Shown: positions 1-8,020 of the stretch, in pieces
How the letters are laid out: each line of letters opens with the position of its first letter
Position numbering within the stretch: position 1 is the stretch's first letter
The notes under the pieces: generated by a model
Told to the model about the DNA's origin: nothing
Databases searched by the model: none
What the model saw: the letters and a program-made list of their open reading frames with translations, nothing else
Assembly (NCBI GenBank): GCA_946480685.1
Contig: CAMLLI010000097.1
Location: 1 to 9,438 of the forward strand
DNA from: an uncultured Flammeovirgaceae bacterium
GTDB taxonomy: Bacteria > Bacteroidota > Bacteroidia > Cytophagales > Cyclobacteriaceae
Direction: 5' to 3'
Length of the DNA: 9,438 bases
Made by a program: the position numbers and the translations under genes

Positions 1-47
1 ACGCGAACAGCATTTGTTCCAAGCTCTATAGTAATGATACATTCCAT
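1..47 (-). CDS. N-terminal fragment of an FGGY-type carbohydrate kinase (cut by window edge)
   Basis: Reading the minus strand from an ATG at 47-45 gives 15 codons, MECIITIELGTNAVR, before the window ends. The pattern of a hydrophobic strand, an acidic residue, then Gly-Thr and a polar-Val-Arg stretch is the first phosphate-binding strand of the FGGY kinase family (xylulokinase, gluconokinase, glycerol kinase and relatives) in the ASKHA fold. Most family members have Asp where this one has Glu at residue 8. The start lies 20 bp past the stop of the AraC-family gene on the same strand, so the two are probably co-transcribed. A kinase for a sugar or sugar acid would fit the locus, offering a phosphorylating route beside the non-phosphorylating one. 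The call rests on only 15 residues; the substrate cannot be told. Confidence 0.55.
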   Translation of the reverse strand, partial: MECIITIELGTNAVR

Positions 48-67
48 GTTCGATCGATTTATAGTGG

Positions 68-946
68 TCATGTCTTCTTTCTGAATTCTATAGGTGTATA
101 GCCGGTAAGCTTCTTAAACGTTGTCGAAAAATGTTGTGATGAATAAAAACCAGTCTCTAACGCAATGGTTGTTATACTCATCTCCTGCCGCCTCAGCAAC
201 TTGATGGCTTCGGAGATACGAATGTTGATCAGGTAGTTCAAAGGAGAAAAGCCGGTATAGTTCTTTACTTTCTCCGAGAACGCTGTTGTACCTAAACCAA
301 TCAAAGCAGCCATCTCTTCAACGGTCCACTGGCGCGCCAGGTCCTCGCGTAACGTCTGCTCAAGCTTGGTAAATGTCTGCGGGAAGTCGCGTCTCAAATT
401 TGTCTGATAGGTTGATTGCCTTACAATCAGTATCAGCAGTTCATCAATGAGATGATTCACTCGCGTGGTATACGCCACCTCCTGCTGGCTCAACTCTTCT
501 TTGATCGTTTGAAGGATTGTAAACGCTTCCTTTACTCTTGCCAGTACGGAGGTGTTATTAAGCTGCAAGATTTTACTGATGGTAAGCCGCTCGGTTTTGG
601 ACAAGCCACTCCAGTTGCCTACGATCGTTTTCTTATGCTGATCCGTTTGGTTAACCTCGAGACAAAGCCAGCACACTGTGCCTATATCCATAAAACCTTT
701 TGTTCCTCCGAACTTTTGTCCGGGAAGTATAATGGCAAGATCACCGGGGTAAAGTACATAGCAACGATTATTAATGTTCCATTCAAACTTGCCGTCCAGG
801 ATATAGTATATTCGTATACCAGAGGTTGCCGTGGTGACGAGGGAGTCGAGTTGAATGCTTGTTATTTTTCGAATTCCGATTTCACTGATGTGTGGGAAAC
901 CAGCCAGCTCCAATGATTGTCCGTGATGCAAGTAAAACTGGTTCAT
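68..946 (-). CDS. AraC-family transcriptional regulator
   Basis: This 292-residue protein has the usual two-part AraC layout. Residues about 30-100 look like the cupin-type sensing domain, including a YPGDLAIILPG turn at 66-76. Residues about 195-292 form the DNA-binding domain with two helix-turn-helix units: the first around 207-232 (WTVEEMAALIGL...), the second around 257-281 with the family signature GFYSSQHFSTTFKK at 266-279 followed by TGYTP. Length is normal and nothing is broken. The ATG at 946 has no Shine-Dalgarno sequence but lies in an A/T-rich stretch, as is common in Bacteroidota. The gene is divergent from the pentonate operon and shares a 190-bp control region with it, so it is probably the operon's ligand-responsive activator. 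The ligand (a pentose, pentonate or oligosaccharide) is not shown by the sequence. Confidence 0.93.
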   Translation of the reverse strand: MNQFYLHHGQSLELAGFPHISEIGIRKITSIQLDSLVTTATSGIRIYYILDGKFEWNINNRCYVLYPGDLAIILPGQKFGGTKGFMDIGTVCWLCLEVNQTDQHKKTIVGNWSGLSKTERLTISKILQLNNTSVLARVKEAFTILQTIKEELSQQEVAYTTRVNHLIDELLILIVRQSTYQTNLRRDFPQTFTKLEQTLREDLARQWTVEEMAALIGLGTTAFSEKVKNYTGFSPLNYLINIRISEAIKLLRRQEMSITTIALETGFYSSQHFSTTFKKLTGYTPIEFRKKT

Positions 947-1002
947 TTAAAAGTGACTGTTAGAAATCGAATTTTTTCTTTAGTTCATGACAGGCTCCAC
1001 AA

Positions 1003-1032
1003 CAAATCTTAAAAAAACATTGCTTTTAACAA
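1003..1032 (-). promoter_or_regulatory. Candidate Bacteroidota-type promoter for the AraC-family gene
   Basis: On the minus strand TTG (1032-1030) is followed after 19 bases by AAGATTTG (1010-1003), which differs from the Bacteroidota -7 consensus TAnnTTTG only at its first base. It would start transcription roughly 50 bases before the AraC ATG at 946. This is a pattern match by eye only. The -33 part overlaps the inverted repeat at 1020-1036. Confidence 0.35.
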
Positions 1033-1036
1033 GCAA
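1020..1036. promoter_or_regulatory. Inverted repeat TTGCTT-N5-AAGCAA, candidate operator
   Basis: TTGCTT at 1020-1025 and its exact reverse complement AAGCAA at 1031-1036 flank a 5-base spacer. The repeat lies in the control region between the divergent AraC gene and the pentonate operon and overlaps candidate promoter elements for both directions. Two shorter palindromes with the same TTGC/GCAA arms follow at 1067-1075 and 1114-1123. AraC proteins more often bind direct repeats, so the binding protein could be another regulator. Function is inferred from position only. Confidence 0.35.
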
Positions 1037-1049
1037 CATCCGGTATAAA
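1020..1049 (+). promoter_or_regulatory. Candidate promoter for the GH3-pentonate operon
   Basis: TTGCTT (1020-1025) is followed after 18 bases by TATAAA (1044-1049), a -35/-10-like arrangement upstream of the operon. The overlapping TAAATTTT at 1046-1053 also resembles the Bacteroidota -7 element TAnnTTTG. It would give a leader of about 80-100 bases before the GH3 start. Weak evidence, by eye. Confidence 0.28.
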
Positions 1050-1136
1050 TTTTACAAATAATGTTGTTGCAGCAATCGGTGTTTAAAATTCAACAGTGGC
1101 GATTTTTGGAAGTTTGCTGGCAACGGTCTGAACAGT

Positions 1137-3770
1137 TTGCACAAACAAGCCAGTCAACCTGTGAGTCGCCTATATATAAAATACATTGTCACCGTTCTCG
1201 TCTTGTCCTGCTTATTCGCAACGGATGGCCGGTCGCAAAAAACAGCAGACCTATATCCATTCCTCGATACCCGGCTGCCGATCGAACAACGCGTCAACGA
1301 TCTGGTAGCACGCATGACGTTAGATGAAAAGATCGGACAGATGATGAATGATGCACCGGCTATTGACCGGCTTGGTATACCACGGTATAACTGGTGGTCG
1401 GAAGGATTACACGGTGTTGCACGCGCAGGCCTGGCTACCGTGTTTCCACAGGCTATAGGACTGGGTGCAACCTGGGATGACAAGCTGATATACCGTGTCT
1501 CAACCTCCATCGCTGATGAAGCGCGAGCGAAGCATCATAACTTTGTTCAGAAAGACAAACGGTATATATACCAGGGTCTCACGTTGTGGTGTCCTAACAT
1601 CAACCTGTTTCGCGATCCGCGCTGGGGTCGTGGTCAGGAAACGTACGGTGAAGACCCGCTGCTCACGGGCACCCTCGCTACGGAATTCATTAAAGGCTTA
1701 CAAGGCAACGACCCGACTTATTTCAAGACTATAGCAACTGTAAAACACTTCGCTGTACATAGCGGACCCGAGCCGGAACGTCACTCCTTCAATGCGGAGA
1801 CGAACGAGCACGATCTTCGCGACACATACCTGCCGCATTTCGAGATGGCTATCAAAAACGGGAAACCTTATTCGGTGATGTGTGCCTATAACCGATACAA
1901 TGGAGAAGCCTGTTGTGGCAGCCCGCGATTACTCAGTGATATACTACGCAACGAGTGGGGCTTTACCGGTTTCATTGTGTCTGACTGCGAAGCTATCACC
2001 GATATATATAAATACCATAAAATTGTACCTACGCCAGAAGAAGCGGCCAGCATTGCAGTAAAAGCAGGAACCGATCTGGAATGCGGAAAGGTATATCAAA
2101 ACCTGAAAGAAGCCGTCCGTAAAAATCTGATCCGTGAAGCAGACATTGATATAGCGGTGAAGAGACTTTTTACCGCGCGTTTCAAACTTGGGATGTTCGA
2201 TCCGAAAGAGAAAGTAAAATTTGCACAGATCCCCTACTCCGTTGTTGATAGCAAAGAACACCAGGCACTCGCACTGGAAGCCGCACGCAAATCAATCGTA
2301 TTGCTGAAGAATCAAGACAACATTCTTCCTTTGAAAAAAGACGTTCGATCCGTTGCCGTGATCGGCCCCAACGCTGATCAATGGCTGATGCTACTCGGAA
2401 ATTACAACGGTGTACCTTCACAAGCTATAACTCCATTGAAGGGTATAAAAGAAAAAGTCTCTGCAAACACAAAAGTATTGTTCGAGCAAGGATCGGAGCT
2501 CGCCACGGGCATGCCGATGTTTTACCCGATCCCTGGAGATATACTCTTCACGCATGAGAATAAGCCTGGACTAAAAGCAGATTTCTATAACAACATCACC
2601 TTCTCAGGAAAACCACTCTTCTCTTCTATAGTCCCTACACTCGATGCAAACTGGTTTGACAAAGCACCACGCGAAGGAATGAATGATGACAATTTCAGTG
2701 TTCGGTGGACGGGTGAACTAAGACCTGCTGTATCGGGAACGTATCAGCTGGGTATCATAGCTACGTGTAACACCAGGCTATATTTGAATGACAGCGTTGT
2801 TGCTAAAACAGTATATCACTTCCGTGATGAGTATGGCGATCCGAGACTTCGAAAGTCAGTTCCGATTACACTCGAGGCTGGCAAAAGATATAGGATCATT
2901 GTTGAAGCTATAGAAACATTTGCCGATGCGCAGGTTCAACTCGTGTGGGCAGCACCGAAACCCAATCTCAAACAAAATGCACTCAATGCAGCGCGACAGG
3001 CAGATGTAGTGGTCATGTGTATGGGACTTACACCGAACATGGAAGGCGAAGAAATGGATGTAAAGATTGATGGCTTCCGCGGTGGCGACCGAACGAGGAT
3101 TGATCTTCCGCTCGCTCAACAAGAATTGATCAAAGATGTTACCGCACTTGGTAAACCTGTTATACTCGTATTATTAAACGGCAGTGCACTCGCTGTTAAT
3201 TGGGAGAACGATCATGTTGCTGCCATTGTGGAAGCGTGGTATCCGGGACAAGCCGCAGGTCGTGCTATAGCTGATGTGTTGTTCGGTGACTATAATCCCG
3301 GTGGAAGACTGCCTGTAACATTTTACAAATCCACCGATCAGCTTCCTGACTTTGATGATTATCACATTACGAACCAGACCTATCGCTTTTTTTCAGACAC
3401 GCCTCTCTATCCGTTTGGTTATGGATTGAGCTATACTACATTTCAATATTCGAATTTAACCACCGAAAAAATTACAGGAGATTCGCTTCGCATCACAGCA
3501 AAAGTAACGAACACCGGTAACCGTGAAGGTGACGAAGTGGTGCAGGTATATGCATCATCAAAATATACCGCTGGCAAAAAAACACCGATACGATCTTTAG
3601 TTGCATTCAAACGCATTCATCTTAAAGCGGGCGAATCGCGCGAGGTAACGTTCAAGGTAAAACTTGCCGCTATAGCAGAGCCTGTGAGCATCAGCATGGG
3701 CGGAGGACAACCCGATGCACCGCTGAAGACTACTTCCAATGTATTGACGAAAGCTATATCCACCCCGTAA
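1137..3770 (+). CDS. Exported GH3 beta-xylosidase-like glycoside hydrolase with PA14 insert
   Basis: This 877-residue protein is a retaining GH3 hydrolase, most like bacterial and plant beta-xylosidases / alpha-L-arabinofuranosidases. The N-terminal barrel holds [16 protein letters not shown], typical of that subgroup, and the nucleophile Asp283 in FIVSDCEAI. The second domain (from about 380, [15 protein letters not shown]) is interrupted by a PA14 carbohydrate-binding insert at roughly 474-612 and carries the probable acid/base glutamate in MEGEEM (Glu636-639). A fibronectin-III-like domain ends it (about 765-865). Residues 11-34 form a Sec signal peptide, probably cut after Ser33-Gln34; Cys25 is only a poor lipobox match. 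No ATG precedes the signal peptide: TTG at 1137 or GTG at 1161 must serve, and GTG gives the more usual short leader. It is first in the operon, 8 bp before the next gene. It probably releases terminal xylose (or arabinose) outside the cytoplasm; exact substrate unknown. Confidence 0.9.
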   Translation: MHKQASQPVSRLYIKYIVTVLVLSCLFATDGRSQKTADLYPFLDTRLPIEQRVNDLVARMTLDEKIGQMMNDAPAIDRLGIPRYNWWSEGLHGVARAGLATVFPQAIGLGATWDDKLIYRVSTSIADEARAKHHNFVQKDKRYIYQGLTLWCPNINLFRDPRWGRGQETYGEDPLLTGTLATEFIKGLQGNDPTYFKTIATVKHFAVHSGPEPERHSFNAETNEHDLRDTYLPHFEMAIKNGKPYSVMCAYNRYNGEACCGSPRLLSDILRNEWGFTGFIVSDCEAITDIYKYHKIVPTPEEAASIAVKAGTDLECGKVYQNLKEAVRKNLIREADIDIAVKRLFTARFKLGMFDPKEKVKFAQIPYSVVDSKEHQALALEAARKSIVLLKNQDNILPLKKDVRSVAVIGPNADQWLMLLGNYNGVPSQAITPLKGIKEKVSANTKVLFEQGSELATGMPMFYPIPGDILFTHENKPGLKADFYNNITFSGKPLFSSIVPTLDANWFDKAPREGMNDDNFSVRWTGELRPAVSGTYQLGIIATCNTRLYLNDSVVAKTVYHFRDEYGDPRLRKSVPITLEAGKRYRIIVEAIETFADAQVQLVWAAPKPNLKQNALNAARQADVVVMCMGLTPNMEGEEMDVKIDGFRGGDRTRIDLPLAQQELIKDVTALGKPVILVLLNGSALAVNWENDHVAAIVEAWYPGQAAGRAIADVLFGDYNPGGRLPVTFYKSTDQLPDFDDYHITNQTYRFFSDTPLYPFGYGLSYTTFQYSNLTTEKITGDSLRITAKVTNTGNREGDEVVQVYASSKYTAGKKTPIRSLVAFKRIHLKAGESREVTFKVKLAAIAEPVSISMGGGQPDAPLKTTSNVLTKAISTP

Positions 3771-3778
3771 TCACCACT

Positions 3779-4615
3779 ATGAAACTATATAATACAACAC
3801 GAGGAATTATCATTGAACACTTAGGCGCGTACTTCCTTTCTAAAAAAACAGACTGGGATGTATTTGTCAATCGTTCCAATCTGTTCGCACAGTTGCTCGA
3901 AGAAATCCGATCGCTTGATGCTGATGCTTCGCTTGCCGGTATAACTGAGGCAAACTTGCTTCCACCCATTTCCAAACAGGAAGTATGGGCTTCAGGCGTT
4001 ACGTATCAGCGAAGCAGAGAAGCACGAATGGAAGAATCAAAAGATGCCGGTGGTGGAGATTTTTATGCGCGTGTCTATGAGGCACCGCGTCCCGAATTAT
4101 TCTTCAAGGCTGCACCATACCGAACCGTTGGCACAGGCGGAAAGGTAAGAATCCGGAAAGATTCCAAATGGAATGTACCCGAGCCGGAGCTTGTGTTGTT
4201 CATTTGTTCAGCCGGTACCATTGAGGGGTATACCATCGGTAATGATATGTCATCGCGAGATATCGAAGGCGAAAACCCGCTATATCTGCCGCAGGCAAAA
4301 TGCTACGATGGAGCGGCCGCCATCGGACCGTGTATATATATACCGGAACATCCGATTGATCCGAACACCATGATCCGGATCTATATTCATCGGGCAAGTC
4401 AAGTCGTGTTCTCCGGTGAGATCTCAATCAACCGCATGAAAAGAAAGCATACTGAACTCGTCAGCTACCTGTTCCAGGAACTGAGCTTCCCGCATGGCGC
4501 ATTGCTCATGACTGGCACCGGAGTGGTTCCTCCCGACAACTTTACACTGCATGCAGGAGATGTTATTAAGATAACGATCGATCACATTGGTACACTTGAA
4601 AACACGGTAGCGTAA
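3779..4615 (+). CDS. FAH-family 2-keto-3-deoxy-pentonate dehydratase (AraD1/XylX/KdaD-like)
   Basis: This 278-residue protein has the fumarylacetoacetate-hydrolase fold. Visible metal and active-site residues are Glu135 and Glu137 in PEPEL, Asp156 in GNDMSSRD and Lys174 in PQAK, followed by YDG and the late TGTGVVPP motif (245-252). The E-x-E / D / K spacing (2, 19 and 18 residues) agrees with what I recall for the 2-keto-3-deoxy-D-arabinonate dehydratase of Saccharolobus. The [15 protein letters not shown] stretch (73-87) is typical of the pentose-pathway branch rather than true fumarylacetoacetases. The expected reaction is dehydration of 2-keto-3-deoxypentonate to 2-oxoglutarate semialdehyde, in the cytoplasm. 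It lies 8 bp after the GH3 gene and 6 bp before the dehydrogenase that would use its product, which strongly supports the role. Sugar stereochemistry (D-xylo, D-arabino, L-arabino) cannot be read from the sequence. Confidence 0.85.
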   Translation: MKLYNTTRGIIIEHLGAYFLSKKTDWDVFVNRSNLFAQLLEEIRSLDADASLAGITEANLLPPISKQEVWASGVTYQRSREARMEESKDAGGGDFYARVYEAPRPELFFKAAPYRTVGTGGKVRIRKDSKWNVPEPELVLFICSAGTIEGYTIGNDMSSRDIEGENPLYLPQAKCYDGAAAIGPCIYIPEHPIDPNTMIRIYIHRASQVVFSGEISINRMKRKHTELVSYLFQELSFPHGALLMTGTGVVPPDNFTLHAGDVIKITIDHIGTLENTVA

Positions 4616-4621
4616 CATGCC

Positions 4622-6208
4622 ATGATACAAATACAAGGAAAACAATTCATCGGGTTTGACGAGCATGCGGAAGGAACAGAAACGTTCCGCTCCACAAACG
4701 CTGCTACCGGAGAACAACTCAACTATATATTTCATAAAGCGAGCCCGGCTGAAGTAGAGCGTACTTGCGAAAAAGCAGGCAATGCCTTCCAGGTATATCG
4801 CAAAAAATCAGGAATTGATAAGGCAGTTTTCCTGGAGACAATCGCGAAAGAAATTGAAGCATTAGGCGATCAGCTGATTGACATGTGTTGCCAGGAGACC
4901 GCTTTACCGAAAGGAAGAATTGAAGGCGAGCGAAGTCGTACCATCCATCAGCTGTTGATGTTTGCTTCGTTGCTTCGCGAAGGTTCGTGGCTGGATGCGC
5001 GAATAGAATTGGCAGACCCTCTCCGTACACCGTTGCCTAAACCCGACATCCGCTATATGCATGTGGGTTTAGGACCGGTTGTTGTTTTTGGTGCAAGTAA
5101 TTTTCCGCTTGCATTTTCCGTTGCCGGCGGAGATACTGCATCTGCACTCGCTGCAGGCTGCCCGGTAATTTTCAAAGCACATTCTGCACACCCCGCAACG
5201 GCTGAGCTAGTGGCCCGCGCCATTCGCGAAGCTGCCGTGAAAACACAAATGCCGGACGGTGTCTTTTCGCTTTTGCACGGTGAAGGAAGTATAGTCGGTA
5301 TGCAACTGGTAAAGCACAAGTATATAAAGGCCGTTGGACTGACGGGATCTTTCACTGCCGGTAAAGCGCTCTTTGATGCAGCCGTAAAACGCGATGAACC
5401 TATACCGGTATATGCTGAGATGGGAAGTACAAATCCTGTATTTGTATTACCGCAGGCAATGAAGAAGAATTATGAGACTATAGCAAAAGGTTTTGCAGCA
5501 TCGGTTACGCTTGGCATTGGACAGTTCTGCACGAACCCCGGTATAATGATGTATCAACGTGACGATACATCAAACCAGTTTATAACGTCTGTCAAAACAG
5601 AATTTGAAAATACATCCGGTGGTGCTATGCTCACCGGCACAATCTTTAAATCATACACGCAGGGTATATCGCGCCATAAAGCTGCTATAGATGTACTGGC
5701 GCTTGGAAAAGAAACCGAAGGAAATAACAGTGCACACCCGGTGTTGTTTAAAACCAATGCAGATGTCCTCGAGCGTCAACCACAACTTGCCGAAGAAATC
5801 TTTGGTCCTACAAGCACGCTCATCGAAATGAAGAGTAAAGATGAAATGCTTTCTGCTGCAAGAAATCTCTCCGGGCACTTAACCGCTACGATTCATGGCA
5901 CGGAAGAAGATTTGCTCGCACACCAGGATCTGCTGGATATACTATCACAAAAAGTGGGAAGGATTGTGATCAACGGATTCCCAACAGGTGTAGAGGTTTG
6001 CAGTGCGATGGTGCATGGCGGCCCCTATCCTGCTACGACCGATGGAAGAAGTACATCGGTGGGAACGGCCGCTATATTTCGTTTCACACGCGCTGTGTGC
6101 TTCCAGAATTTGCCACAACGTCTGTTACCACCAGAACTCAAGGACAAAAATCCACTCGGCATCTGGCGACTCGTCAACGGAACACGAACAAAAGAAGCTG
6201 CACACTAA
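4622..6208 (+). CDS. NADP-type 2-oxoglutarate-semialdehyde (2,5-dioxovalerate) dehydrogenase
   Basis: This 528-residue aldehyde dehydrogenase shows all core residues: Asn160 in FGASNFPLAF, Lys185 in VIFKAHSAHP, the catalytic base Glu266 in YAEMGSTNP and the nucleophile Cys303 in GQFCTNPG. The KAH-x-AHP cofactor motif and the ending LPPELKDKNPLGIWRLVNG are hallmarks of the ALDH subfamily that includes alpha-ketoglutarate-semialdehyde dehydrogenases of pentose and hexarate catabolism, usually with NADP preference. It would oxidise 2-oxoglutarate semialdehyde to 2-oxoglutarate, the exit of the Weimberg-type pathway into the TCA cycle. The ATG at 4622 is 6 bp after the upstream dehydratase gene. 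Length is normal for the subfamily. A related role on another semialdehyde is possible, but the gene order argues against it. Confidence 0.88.
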   Translation: MIQIQGKQFIGFDEHAEGTETFRSTNAATGEQLNYIFHKASPAEVERTCEKAGNAFQVYRKKSGIDKAVFLETIAKEIEALGDQLIDMCCQETALPKGRIEGERSRTIHQLLMFASLLREGSWLDARIELADPLRTPLPKPDIRYMHVGLGPVVVFGASNFPLAFSVAGGDTASALAAGCPVIFKAHSAHPATAELVARAIREAAVKTQMPDGVFSLLHGEGSIVGMQLVKHKYIKAVGLTGSFTAGKALFDAAVKRDEPIPVYAEMGSTNPVFVLPQAMKKNYETIAKGFAASVTLGIGQFCTNPGIMMYQRDDTSNQFITSVKTEFENTSGGAMLTGTIFKSYTQGISRHKAAIDVLALGKETEGNNSAHPVLFKTNADVLERQPQLAEEIFGPTSTLIEMKSKDEMLSAARNLSGHLTATIHGTEEDLLAHQDLLDILSQKVGRIVINGFPTGVEVCSAMVHGGPYPATTDGRSTSVGTAAIFRFTRAVCFQNLPQRLLPPELKDKNPLGIWRLVNGTRTKEAAH

Positions 6209-6235
6209 ATATATACGAAATACTATACTAACCAG

Positions 6236-6260
6236 GTGTCATCGTCACGGCACATGACAC
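6236..6260 (+). repeat. Inverted repeat GTGTCAT-N11-ATGACAC in the dehydrogenase-dehydratase gap
   Basis: Seven bases at 6236-6242 pair perfectly with 6254-6260 around an 11-base loop, with one further G-U pair possible (6235 with 6261). It sits in the 84-bp gap before the IlvD/Edd gene, the longest gap in the operon. There is no T-run after it, so it is unlikely to be a terminator. It could be an mRNA-stabilising or processing hairpin, an operator, or chance. Confidence 0.3.
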
Positions 6261-6292
6261 TGCTAAATATACTCACCTCTAAGTTGACCACT

Positions 6293-8005
6293 ATGACCTA
6301 TAGAAGCTCCGAATGGTTCGGTAAAAAAGATAAGATGGGTTTCATCTACAGAAGCTGGATGAAGAACCAGGGATTTCCGGAAGATCTCTTTGATGGCAGG
6401 CCCGTCATTGGTATTTGTAACACATGGTCTGAACTCACGCCTTGTAACGCGCACCTTCGCGATATAGCAGAGTATGTAAAACGCGGAGTATATGAAGCCG
6501 GCGGATTTCCACTTGAGTTTCCAATCATGTCATTGGGAGAAACGTTGTTGAAACCTACGGCCATGTTGTTCCGGAACCTTGCGAGTATGGATGCAGAAGA
6601 ATCCATTCGCGGTAATCCGCTCGATGGTGTTGTGCTTCTTACGGGTTGTGATAAGACAACACCTTCTACGATGATGGGTGCTGCCAGTGTAGATATACCT
6701 ACGCTTGTTGTGCCTGGTGGTCCGATGCTAAACGGCAAGCATCGTGGTAAAGATATAGGATCGGGAACTGCTGTGTGGAAATTTACCGATGAGCTGAAGA
6801 CAGGAAAAATGACATATGACGAATTCTCGCATGCTGAAAGTTGTATGTCGCGCAGTCCGGGTCATTGCATGACGATGGGTACAGCATCAACGATGGCGTG
6901 CATGGTTGAGTCATTGGGAATGACATTGCCCGGTGCGGCCGCTATACCTGCTGTCGACTCGCGCAGAAAAGTGCTCGCGCAATTATCCGGAAGACGAATT
7001 GTAGAAATGGTAAAAGAAGATCTGAAAATCTCGAAGATTCTAACACGCGAAGCATTCGAAAATGCGATCAAGGTAAATGCAGCTATAGGAGGATCATCCA
7101 ATTTTATCATCCACCTTACGGCTATAGCCGGACGAATCGGTATTAAACTCGACCTCGAAGATTTCGATACGATCGGAAGTAAAATTCCGCTTCTGCTAAA
7201 CCTTATGCCTGCGGGTAAATTTCTGATGGAAGACTTCTATTATGCCGGTGGCTTACCCATGATCATGAAAGAACTTCAATCCGTTCTGCATCTGAACACG
7301 ATGACGGTAAATGGAAAAACGCATCGTGAAAATATACATGACAAGATTGAATGCTATAACAACGAAGTGATTGCCTGTTACGATAGTCCGTTAATCAAAG
7401 AAGCGGGCATAGTAGTACTCAAAGGGAATCTCGCTTTGAACGGTGCTGTGATCAAACCATCGGCTGCAACACCTGCATTAATGAAACATAAAGGACGCGC
7501 TGTCGTGTTTGAAAATATAGAAGACTACCACGCACGTGTTGACGATCCTGATCTCGATATCGATGAGACATGTGTTATGGTGTTGAAGAGTGTAGGCCCT
7601 GTGGGTTATCCTGGTATGCCGGAAGTTGGCAATATGCCTTTACCTGCCAAACTTCTTGATAAAGGAGTGACAGACATGGTACGGATCTCTGATGGCAGAA
7701 TGAGCGGCACTGCGTATGGAACCGTAGTGCTACATGTATCGCCCGAGTCTGCGATCGGTGGAAATTTAGCATTGGTTGAGAATGGTGATATCATTGAGCT
7801 GGATGTAGAAGCAAAACTTATACACTTGCATGTGTCCGATGAAGTACTTGCTATAAGACGACAACGCTGGAAACAACCTTCCGCTATAGCAGAGCGTGGC
7901 TATGTCAACCTATATGTTAATCATGTTCAGCAGGCAGACAAGGGTGCTGATCTTGATTTCCTGGTTGGCAAGTCGGGGGCAAAGGTGGCCAGAGATTCTC
8001 ATTGA
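6293..8005 (+). CDS. IlvD/Edd-family pentonate (xylonate/arabinonate) dehydratase
   Basis: Starting at the ATG at 6293 this is a 570-residue iron-sulfur dehydratase. The frame is open from a GTG at 6236, but relatives begin close to the YRSSEWFGKKDKMGFIYRSW stretch, so 6293 is preferred. Cluster ligands are visible as Cys51 (in CNTWSELTPC), Cys119 (TGCDKTTPS, followed by the metal-site Lys121) and Cys192 (CMSRSPGHC); the spacings of 68 and 73 residues match what I recall for L-arabinonate and D-xylonate dehydratases. The catalytic Ser471 lies in DGRMSGTAYG. The CNTWSELTPC form marks the sugar-acid branch rather than the valine-pathway IlvD. It would convert a pentonate to 2-keto-3-deoxypentonate, feeding the FAH-fold dehydratase encoded upstream. 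It lies 84 bp after the dehydrogenase gene and 15 bp before the permease. Which pentonate is used, or whether hexonates are too, is unresolved. Confidence 0.88.
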   Translation: MTYRSSEWFGKKDKMGFIYRSWMKNQGFPEDLFDGRPVIGICNTWSELTPCNAHLRDIAEYVKRGVYEAGGFPLEFPIMSLGETLLKPTAMLFRNLASMDAEESIRGNPLDGVVLLTGCDKTTPSTMMGAASVDIPTLVVPGGPMLNGKHRGKDIGSGTAVWKFTDELKTGKMTYDEFSHAESCMSRSPGHCMTMGTASTMACMVESLGMTLPGAAAIPAVDSRRKVLAQLSGRRIVEMVKEDLKISKILTREAFENAIKVNAAIGGSSNFIIHLTAIAGRIGIKLDLEDFDTIGSKIPLLLNLMPAGKFLMEDFYYAGGLPMIMKELQSVLHLNTMTVNGKTHRENIHDKIECYNNEVIACYDSPLIKEAGIVVLKGNLALNGAVIKPSAATPALMKHKGRAVVFENIEDYHARVDDPDLDIDETCVMVLKSVGPVGYPGMPEVGNMPLPAKLLDKGVTDMVRISDGRMSGTAYGTVVLHVSPESAIGGNLALVENGDIIELDVEAKLIHLHVSDEVLAIRRQRWKQPSAIAERGYVNLYVNHVQQADKGADLDFLVGKSGAKVARDSH

Positions 8006-8020
8006 TCACATCATTGTCCA

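Noticed and set aside
416..916. A 166-codon plus-strand open frame opposite the AraC gene
   Set aside because: It is antisense to a clear AraC-family protein, has no recognisable domain, and its composition is that of a reverse-frame shadow.
1061..1327. An 88-codon plus-strand frame with an ATG overlapping the GH3 start
   Set aside because: It runs out of frame into the GH3 coding sequence and encodes no recognisable domain; the GH3 frame explains this stretch.
1137..3770. GH3 protein as a lipoprotein anchored by Cys25
   Set aside because: The sequence before Cys25 (VLVLS) is a poor lipobox, and a cut after Ser33-Gln34 fits a normal Sec signal peptide better; not fully excluded.
4333..4342. 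A (TA)5 run as a phase-variable microsatellite
   Set aside because: It encodes Ile-Tyr-Ile in frame in an intact gene, is too short to be a likely slippage tract, and fits the general TATA excess.
6236..6292. GTG at 6236 (or ATG at 6254) as start of the IlvD/Edd dehydratase
   Set aside because: The 19 extra residues have no match to the family's usual start, whereas ATG 6293 begins just before the conserved N-terminal stretch.
4313..6943. Two GCGGCCGC octamers (near 4313 and 6936)
   Set aside because: Both lie in Ala-rich codons (GAAAI) of unrelated enzymes; no sign of a cloning scar or functional repeat.
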